Notes under the pieces: generated by a model
Seen by the model: only the letters and a program-made list of their open reading frames with translations
Told to the model about the DNA's origin: nothing
Database searches by the model: none
Program-made: the position numbers and the translations under genes
In this document: positions 57,442-64,000 of the stretch, piece after piece
How the letters are laid out: every line of letters begins with the position of its first letter
Position numbering within the stretch: the stretch's first letter is position 1
Assembly: GCF_022341425.1 (NCBI RefSeq)
Contig: NZ_JABFUC010000010.1
Location: 110,837 to 174,836, forward strand
Direction of reading: 5' to 3'
Origin: Billgrantia campisalis
GTDB lineage: Bacteria; Pseudomonadota; Gammaproteobacteria; Pseudomonadales; Halomonadaceae
DNA: 64,000 bases

Positions 57442-60069
57442 ATGAATACCGATTACCGTAAACCGCTTCCCGGCACCGAGCTGGACTACTTCGACGTGCG
57501 TGCGGCCGTCGAGGAGATCCAGCCCGGTGCCTATGACACCCTTCCCTACACCTCCCGGGTACTGGCCGAGCAGCTGGTGCGCCGCTGCGAGCCGGACATG
57601 CTCACCGACTCGCTCAAGCAGCTGATCGAGCGCCGCCGCGACCTGGACTTCCCCTGGTACCCGGCGCGGGTGGTGTGCCATGACATCCTCGGCCAGACCG
57701 CACTCGTCGATCTGGCCGGCCTGCGCGACGCCATCGCCGAGCAGGGTGGCGACCCGGCCAAGGTCAATCCGGTGGTGCCGACTCAGCTGATCGTCGACCA
57801 CTCCCTGGCCGTGGAGCACGCCGGCTTCGATCCGGACGCCTTCGACAAGAACCGCGCCATCGAGGATCGCCGCAACGAGGACCGCTTCCACTTCATCGAG
57901 TGGACCAAGACCGCCTTCAAGAACGTCGACGTGATCCCCGCCGGTAACGGCATCATGCACCAGATCAACCTGGAGAAGATGTCCCCGGTGGTGCAGGCGC
58001 GCGACGGTGTCGCCTACCCCGATACCTGCGTGGGCACCGACAGCCACACCCCGCATATCGACTGCCTGGGCGTGATCGCCATCGGCGTGGGCGGCCTCGA
58101 GGCCGAGACCGTGATGCTGGGTCGCCCCTCCATGATGCGCCTGCCCGACATCGTCGGCGTGGAGCTCACCGGCAAGCCGAAGCCCGGCATCACCGCCACC
58201 GATATCGTGCTGGCGATCACCGAGTTTTTGCGCCGTGAGCGGGTGGTCGGCGCCTATCTGGAGTTCTTCGGCGAGGGGGTCAAGAGCCTGACCATCGGCG
58301 ACCGCGCCACCATCTCCAACATGACGCCGGAGTATGGCGCTTCCGCGGCGATGTTCTACATCGATGAGCAGACCATCGACTACCTGACGCTCACCGGCCG
58401 CGAGCCGGAGCAGGTCGAGCTGGTCGAGACCTACGCCAAGCAGACCGGTCTGTGGGCCGACAGCCTGGCCAATGCCCAGTACGAGCGGGTGCTGACCTTC
58501 GATCTGTCCAGCGTTGAGCGCAACCTGGCCGGGCCCTCCAACCCGCATCGCCGCCTGCCCACCAGCGCCCTTGTCGAGCGCGGCATCGCCGTGGGCTCTT
58601 ACAAGGACAGCGACAAGGCCCAGGCGGAGGAGAAGGCGGGCAAGATGCCCGACGGCGCGGTGATCATCGCCGCCATCACCAGCTGCACCAATACCTCCAA
58701 CCCGCGCAACGTGGTGGGCGCCGCCCTGCTGGCCAAGAAGGCCAACGAGCTCGGCCTGGTTCGCAAGCCCTGGGTGAAGTCCTCCTTTGCGCCTGGCTCC
58801 AAGGTGGCTCGTCTCTACCTGGAGGAGGCCGGCCTGCTGCCCGAACTGGAGAAGCTCGGCTTCGGCATCGTTGCCTACGCCTGCACCACCTGTAACGGCA
58901 TGTCCGGCGCCCTGGACCCCGAGATCCAGCAGGAGATCATCGACCGCGATCTCTACGCCACCGCGGTGCTCTCCGGCAACCGCAACTTCGATGGCCGCAT
59001 TCACCCCTACGCCAAGCAGGCCTTCCTGGCCTCGCCGGCGCTGGTGGTGGCCTACGCCATTGCCGGCACGGTGCGCTTCGACATCGAAAAAGACGTGCTG
59101 GGCACCGATCAGAACGGCAACCCGGTGACCCTCAAGGACCTCTGGCCCTCCGACGAGGAGATCGACGCCATCGTCGGCGAGTTCGTCAAGCCGGAACAGT
59201 TCAAGCAGGTCTATATCCCGATGTTCGACCTGGGTGCCGTGGAAGAGGCCAAGAGCCCGCTCTACGACTGGCGCCCCCAGAGCACCTATATCCGTCGCCC
59301 GCCCTACTGGGAAGGCAACATGGCGGCCGTGCGGGCGCTGAAGAACATGCGGCCGCTGGCGATCCTGCCGGACAACATCACCACCGACCACCTCTCACCG
59401 TCCAATGCCATCATGATGGACAGTGCGGCGGGGGAGTACCTGCACAAGATGGGCCTGCCGGAGGAGGACTTCAATTCCTACGCCACCCACCGCGGCGACC
59501 ACCTCACCGCCCTGCGCGCGACCCTGGCCAACCCCAAGCTCTTCAACGAGATGGTGCGGGACGAGAACGGCGAGGTGAAGCAGGGGTCGCTGGCGCGCAT
59601 CGAGCCGGAAGGCGAGGTCACCCGCATGTGGGAGGCCATCGAGACCTACATGGAGCGCAAGCAGCCGCTGATCATCATCGCCGGTGCCGACTACGGCCAG
59701 GGCTCCTCTCGCGACTGGGCGGCCAAGGGCGTGGCGCTGGCCGGGGTCGAGGCGATCGTCGCCGAGGGCTTCGAGCGCATCCACCGCACCAACCTGATCG
59801 GCATGGGGGTGATGCCGCTGCAGTTCGAGGAGGGCACCACCCGCCACACCCTGCAGCTCGACGGCACCGAGACCTATGACGTGGAGGGCGCGGCCTCGCC
59901 GGGCGCCAAGCTCGAGCTGGTGATCCATCGCCAGACCGGCGAGGTCGACCGGGTGCCGGTGACCTGCCGCCTGGATACCGCCGAGGAAGTGACGGTCTAC
60001 TCCGCCGGCGGCGTGCTGCAGCGCTTCGCCAAGGACTTCCTGGAGTCCTCGGCCGAAGCGGTTAGCTGA
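57442..60069 (+). CDS. acnD: Fe/S-dependent 2-methylisocitrate dehydratase AcnD
   Basis: 875 residues. Aconitase superfamily: ligand cysteines in ITSCTNTSN and ACTTCNG, DSHTPHIDCLGV in place of the usual DSHT motif, and the swivel domain GADYGQGSSRDWAAKG. N terminus MNTDYRKPLPGTELDYFDVRAAVE is the AcnD form rather than AcnA. Works with PrpF. ATG at 57442; the longer open frame upstream overlaps prpC. Confidence 0.95.
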   Translation: MNTDYRKPLPGTELDYFDVRAAVEEIQPGAYDTLPYTSRVLAEQLVRRCEPDMLTDSLKQLIERRRDLDFPWYPARVVCHDILGQTALVDLAGLRDAIAEQGGDPAKVNPVVPTQLIVDHSLAVEHAGFDPDAFDKNRAIEDRRNEDRFHFIEWTKTAFKNVDVIPAGNGIMHQINLEKMSPVVQARDGVAYPDTCVGTDSHTPHIDCLGVIAIGVGGLEAETVMLGRPSMMRLPDIVGVELTGKPKPGITATDIVLAITEFLRRERVVGAYLEFFGEGVKSLTIGDRATISNMTPEYGASAAMFYIDEQTIDYLTLTGREPEQVELVETYAKQTGLWADSLANAQYERVLTFDLSSVERNLAGPSNPHRRLPTSALVERGIAVGSYKDSDKAQAEEKAGKMPDGAVIIAAITSCTNTSNPRNVVGAALLAKKANELGLVRKPWVKSSFAPGSKVARLYLEEAGLLPELEKLGFGIVAYACTTCNGMSGALDPEIQQEIIDRDLYATAVLSGNRNFDGRIHPYAKQAFLASPALVVAYAIAGTVRFDIEKDVLGTDQNGNPVTLKDLWPSDEEIDAIVGEFVKPEQFKQVYIPMFDLGAVEEAKSPLYDWRPQSTYIRRPPYWEGNMAAVRALKNMRPLAILPDNITTDHLSPSNAIMMDSAAGEYLHKMGLPEEDFNSYATHRGDHLTALRATLANPKLFNEMVRDENGEVKQGSLARIEPEGEVTRMWEAIETYMERKQPLIIIAGADYGQGSSRDWAAKGVALAGVEAIVAEGFERIHRTNLIGMGVMPLQFEEGTTRHTLQLDGTETYDVEGAASPGAKLELVIHRQTGEVDRVPVTCRLDTAEEVTVYSAGGVLQRFAKDFLESSAEAVS

Positions 60070-60155
60070 GGCCATGAGGCCGCGGTGGGGCCATCGGCTC
60101 CACCGCTTGTCGCAAGGCTACTGCAGTGAGCCGAGTCGCTCGAGGCTGCTTCGGC

Positions 60156-60240
60156 GACAGGTCTTCGAGGGGGCGCTGTGAACCCTTCCCTGGGCGCTAC
60201 CGACGCCATCCCTGGCGTAGGACCCCCTCTCTGACCTGTC
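60156..60240. repeat. 85-bp palindromic element, copy C
   Basis: Outer stem GACAGGTC/GACCTGTC, inner stem CGACGCCA-TCCC-TGGCGTAG (one mismatch), conserved cores and trailing CCCCGGCGCCTC as in the other two copies. It lies in the 258-base gap between acnD and prpF, which may therefore hold a processing or attenuation site inside the operon. Confidence 0.92.
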
Positions 60241-60327
60241 CCCGGCGCCTCTCGCGATGGGCTGCTGCACTATCCCTTCCTTGCCGCGCCTCCGAGCGCG
60301 GCAGCTTTTCCTCCGGAGTCTTCTTTC

Positions 60328-61518
60328 ATGGCACATGTTCCCCAGATTCGCATTCCCGCCACCTATATGCGTGGCGGGACCAGCAAGGGCGTCTTCTTCA
60401 AGCTCACCGACCTGCCCGAGGCCGCTCAGGCCCCCGGCGAGGCCCGCGACCGGCTGCTGATGCGGGTGATCGGCAGCCCCGACCCCTACCAGAAGCAGAT
60501 CGACGGCATGGGCGGCGCTACCTCGAGCACCAGCAAGACGGTGATCCTGTCGAAAAGCGAGAGCCCCGATCACGACGTGGACTACCTGTTCGGCCAGGTC
60601 TCCATCGACAAGGCGTTCGTCGACTGGAGCGGCAACTGCGGCAACCTCTCCGCCGCCGTGGGCCCCTTCGCCATCGCCAACGGCCTGGTGGACCCGGCGC
60701 GGGTTCCGGAAAACGGCGTGGTGGAAGTGCGCATCTGGCAGGCCAACATCGCCAAGACCATCGTTTCCCAGGTGCCGATCACCAATGGCCAGGTGCAGGA
60801 GACCGGCGACTTCGAGCTGGACGGCGTGACCTTCCCGGCGGCCGAGGTGCCGGTGGCGTTCAAGGACCCGGCCGATGGCGAAGGCGCCATCTTCCCCACC
60901 GGTAACCTGGTCGATGACCTGGAGGTGCCGGCTGAGGTGGTGGAGGGCGGGACGATCAAGGCCACCCTGATCAACGCCGGCATTCCGACCATCTTCGTCA
61001 ACGCCGCCGATCTCGGCTACACCGGCACCGAACTGCAGGAGGCGATCAACGGCGATCCCGCGGCGCTTTCGCGCTTCGAGACCCTGCGTGCCCACGGCGC
61101 CCTGAAGATGGGCCTGATCCAGGACCTCGGTGAGGCGGCCAGTCGCCAGCACACCCCCAAGGTGGCCTTCGTGGCGCCGCCGACCCGCTACGTCGCCTCT
61201 AGTGGCAAGGAAGTGACGGAAGCGGAGGTCGACCTGCTGGTGCGGGCGCTCTCCATGGGCAAGTTGCATCACGCCATGATGGGTACCGCGGCGGTGGCGA
61301 TCGCCTCGGCGGCGGCCATCGAGGGCACCCTGGTCAACCTGGCCGCCGGGGGCGGCAAGCGTAACGCCGTCACCTTCGGCCACCCCTCCGGGACCCTGCG
61401 AGTGGGCGCCGAAGCGAGCCTTGAAGACGGCCGCTGGGTGATCGATCAGGCGGTGATGAGCCGCAGCGCTCGCGTTCTCATGGAGGGCTGGGTACGCATC
61501 CCCGGCGATAGCTTCTAA
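60328..61518 (+). CDS. prpF: AcnD-accessory protein PrpF (aconitate isomerase)
   Basis: 396 residues. Family markers IPATYMRGGTSKGVFF, DPYQKQIDGMGGATSSTSKTVI, DWSGNCGNLSAAVGPFAI and FGHPSGTLRVG. PrpF isomerises 2-methyl-cis/trans-aconitate made by AcnD. Good GGAG upstream at 60314. Follows acnD after the repeat element. Confidence 0.96.
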   Translation: MAHVPQIRIPATYMRGGTSKGVFFKLTDLPEAAQAPGEARDRLLMRVIGSPDPYQKQIDGMGGATSSTSKTVILSKSESPDHDVDYLFGQVSIDKAFVDWSGNCGNLSAAVGPFAIANGLVDPARVPENGVVEVRIWQANIAKTIVSQVPITNGQVQETGDFELDGVTFPAAEVPVAFKDPADGEGAIFPTGNLVDDLEVPAEVVEGGTIKATLINAGIPTIFVNAADLGYTGTELQEAINGDPAALSRFETLRAHGALKMGLIQDLGEAASRQHTPKVAFVAPPTRYVASSGKEVTEAEVDLLVRALSMGKLHHAMMGTAAVAIASAAAIEGTLVNLAAGGGKRNAVTFGHPSGTLRVGAEASLEDGRWVIDQAVMSRSARVLMEGWVRIPGDSF

Positions 61519-61541
61519 GCCGAGCGGATCGAGCAAAAGCG

Positions 61542-61582
61542 CGCCCCGGGTCGCTGCGTAGTCGCAGGACTCGGGGCGTTTT
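61542..61582 (+). terminator. intrinsic terminator after prpF
   Basis: Stem CGCCCCGGGTC / GACTCGGGGCG with one G-T pair, extended by CTGCG/CGCAG to a TAGT loop, followed by TTTTC. It separates prpF from prpD, which implies partial readthrough or a separate prpD promoter. Confidence 0.85.
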
Positions 61583-61630
61583 CTATAGTGAGGGGAGGAT
61601 AGCCATCCGCAACAGTGACAGGAGGACATC

Positions 61631-63115
61631 ATGAGCAGCACCGTGGAAGCCAATGTGCGCCCGGACTATGACGCCGAGCTGCAGAAGATTGCCGACTATG
61701 TCCTCGATTTCGAGATCGACAGCAGCGAGGCGCTGGACACGGCGCGCAACTGCCTGATGGATACCCTGGGCTGTGGCCTGCTGGCGCTGCGCTTTCCGGA
61801 GTGCACCAAGCATCTGGGGCCGCTGGTGGAGGGCACCATGGTGCCCCATGGCGCCCGAGTGCCCGGCACCTCCTTTCGCCTCGATCCGGCCAAGGCCGCC
61901 TGGGACATCGGCTGCATCGTGCGCTGGCTCGACTACAACGACACCTGGCTCGCCGCCGAGTGGGGCCACCCCTCCGACAACCTGGGGGCCATTCTGGCGG
62001 TGGCCGACCACCTCTCCCAGAAGCGTGTGGCCCAGGGGGAGGCGCCGCTGGTCATGCGCGACGTGCTCGAGGCGATGATCCGCGCCCATGAGGTCCAGGG
62101 CGTGCTGGCGCTGGACAACGCCTTCAACCGGGTCGGCCTCGACCATGTGGTGCTGGTCAAGGTGGCCTCCACCGCCGTGGCTGCCAGGATGATGGGGGCC
62201 AGTCGCGAGCAGCTGCTGTCGGCGCTCTCCCACGCCTGGGTCGATGGCCAGAGCCTGCGGACCTACCGCCACGCGCCCAACGCCGGCTCACGCAAGAGCT
62301 GGGCGGCGGGGGATGCCACCTCCCGGGGCGTGCGCCTGGCCGATATCGCCCTGCGCGGTGAGATGGGAATCCCCGGGGCCCTCACTGCGCCCCAGTGGGG
62401 CTTCTATGACGTGCTCTTCTCCAAGACCAACAAGGATCAGGCGCTCAAGCCGGAAGCGGAGCGCAAGTTCTCCTTTCAGCGCGAGTTCGGCACCTATGTG
62501 ATGGAGCACATCCTGTTCAAGATCTCCTTCCCCGCGGAGTTCCATGCCCAGACCGCCTGCGAGGCCGCCGTTACCCTGCACCCCCAGGTCAAAGACCGCC
62601 TTGAGGAGATCGACAGGATCGTGCTGACCACCCACGACTCGGCGATTCGCATCATCTCCAAGTCCGGGCCGCTCGCCAATCCCGCCGACCGCGACCACTG
62701 CCTGCAGTACATGACGGCCGTGCCGCTCGCCTTCGGCAGCCTGACGGCCGAGCACTACGAGGATGAGTTCCACGCGGCCAACCCGATCATCGATGCGCTG
62801 CGCGACAGGATGGAAGTGGTCGAGGAAGCGCGCTACTCCCGTGACTACCACGACCCCGAGAAGCGCTCCATCGCCAATGCCATCCAGGTGTTCTTCAAGG
62901 ACGGCTCATCCACCGACAAGGTTGAGGTCGAGTATCCGATCGGCCATCGTCGCCGCCGTGCCGAGGGGATTCCTGTGCTGGAAGAGAAGTTCCGCCGCAA
63001 CCTCGCGACTCGATTCCCCGGGGGACGCTGCGAGCACATCTTCGCCCTGTGCAAGGATCAGGCGCGCCTGGAGAGCACCCCGGTCAACCGCTTCGTTGAC
63101 CTCTTCGTGATCTGA
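61631..63115 (+). CDS. prpD: 2-methylcitrate dehydratase PrpD
   Basis: 494 residues, MmgE/PrpD family. Markers are [48 protein letters not shown], and the C-terminal [26 protein letters not shown] precedes the start. Redundant in part with AcnD/PrpF, as in Pseudomonas. A terminator stands upstream, so it may be a separate unit. Confidence 0.96.
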   Translation: MSSTVEANVRPDYDAELQKIADYVLDFEIDSSEALDTARNCLMDTLGCGLLALRFPECTKHLGPLVEGTMVPHGARVPGTSFRLDPAKAAWDIGCIVRWLDYNDTWLAAEWGHPSDNLGAILAVADHLSQKRVAQGEAPLVMRDVLEAMIRAHEVQGVLALDNAFNRVGLDHVVLVKVASTAVAARMMGASREQLLSALSHAWVDGQSLRTYRHAPNAGSRKSWAAGDATSRGVRLADIALRGEMGIPGALTAPQWGFYDVLFSKTNKDQALKPEAERKFSFQREFGTYVMEHILFKISFPAEFHAQTACEAAVTLHPQVKDRLEEIDRIVLTTHDSAIRIISKSGPLANPADRDHCLQYMTAVPLAFGSLTAEHYEDEFHAANPIIDALRDRMEVVEEARYSRDYHDPEKRSIANAIQVFFKDGSSTDKVEVEYPIGHRRRRAEGIPVLEEKFRRNLATRFPGGRCEHIFALCKDQARLESTPVNRFVDLFVI

Positions 63116-63383
63116 CTTGCCAGGCTGGCCGTGGTCAGCCTGGCAGCCTCCGGCGAAGAAGCCGCCCGGACCGTGCGGGGGCCGCCGTGGTGCCTTGCCG
63201 ATTTTCATGGCGCACTGGCCGTAAGTGGTCTATATTTTTTCGACGCGGAGGGGTTGCATGCCTGCGCGATAAACCGTAAAGTACGCATCCGCTGCCGGCG
63301 ACGGGCAACGTTGCAGGCGGTGGAGAGAGTGGTAACTGGTTGTTGTTCTTTGGATTTTTCGGATCGCTTCGCAAAAATTCAGC

Positions 63384-63411
63384 TTGACGGCCACGGCGGA
63401 TTCGGTAGAAT
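63384..63411 (+). promoter_or_regulatory. rrn promoter P1
   Basis: TTGACG, 16-base spacer, TAGAAT. The downstream bases ACGCACC match the GC-rich discriminator of rRNA promoters. AT-rich sequence with AAAAATTC precedes it. Confidence 0.85.
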
Positions 63412-63487
63412 ACGCACCACTCGAATCGCAGCCGCTTCGGCGGTCTCGCGGGTCAGGTCGCAGGGCAGGCAAGACGCTTGACAGGGC

Positions 63488-63515
63488 TTGACACAGCGAA
63501 GCGAATCAGTAGAAT
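63488..63515 (+). promoter_or_regulatory. rrn promoter P2
   Basis: TTGACA, 16-base spacer, TAGAAT, followed by ACGCC. Same spacing and the same -10 box as P1, 104 bases away. A second TTGACA at 63478 is 10 bases upstream and out of spacing. Confidence 0.85.
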
Positions 63516-63621
63516 ACGCCTTCCTCGCAGGGCGCTGGCGAGGCCGCTGACAGAGTCAGTCGCCACGACAGCAAGCGAGACGCTCCGCTCTTCATGAGAG
63601 ATGTGAAGAGAGTTGGGAGCC

Positions 63622-63632
63622 GCTCTTTAACA
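63622..63632 (+). promoter_or_regulatory. boxA antitermination site
   Basis: GCTCTTTAACA followed by ATCGATCAGG matches the rrn boxA of E. coli (GCTCTTTAACAATTTATCAG). It lies 169 bases before the 16S start; binding site for the Nus antitermination complex. Confidence 0.88.
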
Positions 63633-63800
63633 ATCGATCAGGTAATTCATGTGGGCGCTTGTCGATGAGGTGGTGAGAAGTCACACCATTATCAAGGCAA
63701 GCGACTCGTCAAGGACCTTCGGGTCTTTTTGAGAACGTTTGAACCTTGAGCCAAGTTTGGTTCGCTTCCTCCCTCGGGAGGGTAAGAACTATATGATCTT

Positions 63801-64000
63801 AAACTGAAGAGTTTGATCATGGCTCAGATTGAACGCTGGCGGCAGGCCTAACACATGCAAGTCGAGCGGAAACGATGGGAGCTTGCTTCCAGGCGTCGAG
63901 CGGCGGACGGGTGAGTAATGCATAGGAATCTGCCCGGTAGTGGGGGATAACCTGGGGAAACCCAGGCTAATACCGCATACGTCCTACGGGAGAAAGCAGG
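63801..64000 (+). rRNA. 16S ribosomal RNA, 5' end only
   Basis: AAACTGAAGAGTTTGATCATGGCTCAG is the standard bacterial 16S start, followed by GAACGCTGGCGGCAGGCCTAACACATGCAAGTCGAG. The V1-V2 sequence (AACGATGGGAGCTTGCTTCC, GCATAGGAATCTGCCCGGTAG) reads like Halomonas. The gene continues past the window. Confidence 0.98.

Larger units (their letters stand above)
63116..63800 (+). other. rrn leader region, non-coding
   Basis: No protein gene is supported over these 685 bases. The region holds two promoters, a boxA antitermination site and the pre-16S leader, detailed separately. CTTTGGATTTTTCGG and the AT-rich bases near 63340-63380 may be UP-element sequences for P1. Confidence 0.8.

Noticed and set aside
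61631..63115. Name swap of prpD with an aconitase-type gene
   Set aside because: The MmgE/PrpD motifs are clear and acnD is separately present.

Overview
The window is about 64 kb of chromosome from a high-GC gammaproteobacterium, most likely Halomonas or a close relative (Halomonadaceae). The evidence is the start of a 16S rRNA gene at the right end, whose V1-V2 region reads like Halomonas, a class I PHA synthase/phasin locus, and Pseudomonas/Halomonas-style gene orders (rpe-gph-trpE, separate trpGDC, lnt-corC-ybeY-phoH-miaB, prpBC-acnD-prpF-prpD). All names below come from reading motifs and context by eye; no database search was run.

Layout. 1-4.5 kb: hydrolase fragment, patatin, Smr protein, prmB, aroC. 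4.5-7.5 kb: PHA granule locus (DUF6489-like protein, phasin, phaC). 7.7-13.1 kb: minus-strand lnt-corC-ybeY-phoH-miaB. 13.5-15.5 kb: SH3 envelope protein, tpm, YajG-like lipoprotein. 15.7-19.5 kb: sulfate ABC importer sbp-cysT-cysW-cysA; its likely regulator cysB and the reductase cysH lie at 51-53 kb. 19.7-23.4 kb: rpe, an in-frame GIY-YIG/gph fusion ORF, trpE. 23.5-27.6 kb: TonB receptor with a two-component system and Fur-like sites. 27.8-30.5 kb: trpL leader, attenuator and trpGDC. 30.5-33.3 kb: a broken DUF1016 gene and a second TonB receptor. 33.7-40.8 kb: an AT-rich integron gene-cassette array without an integrase. 41-50.7 kb: diguanylate cyclase, small membrane proteins, ydiJ, serS, SIMPL protein, PerM-like protein, trxA. 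51-54.3 kb: cysB, cysH, pabB. 54.4-63.1 kb: propionate catabolism by the 2-methylcitrate cycle, with a GntR regulator and three matching operator palindromes. 63.1-64 kb: rrn leader with two promoters and boxA, then 16S rRNA.

The accessory core is the cassette array. Its cassettes are bounded by attC-like sites whose outer bases match the cassette starts, as integron recombination predicts. They carry a cupin; a two-gene operon pairing a DUF4297 (Cap4-type) nuclease with a Rad50-like ATPase that has a CxxC hook; an 828-residue SIR2 plus STAND-like NTPase protein; a small acidic protein; and a glutathione S-transferase. The nuclease/ATPase pair and the SIR2 protein look like antiphage defence genes and are the best candidates here for a poorly described system.

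Three repeat families stand out. Two arrays of the same 7-bp unit (about 17 copies each) lie between convergent genes, each running to the stop codon of the minus-strand gene. An 85-bp palindromic element occurs three times with compensatory changes in its outer stem; one copy lies inside the gph reading frame and is translated. A single 86-bp REP-like palindrome lies near cysA.
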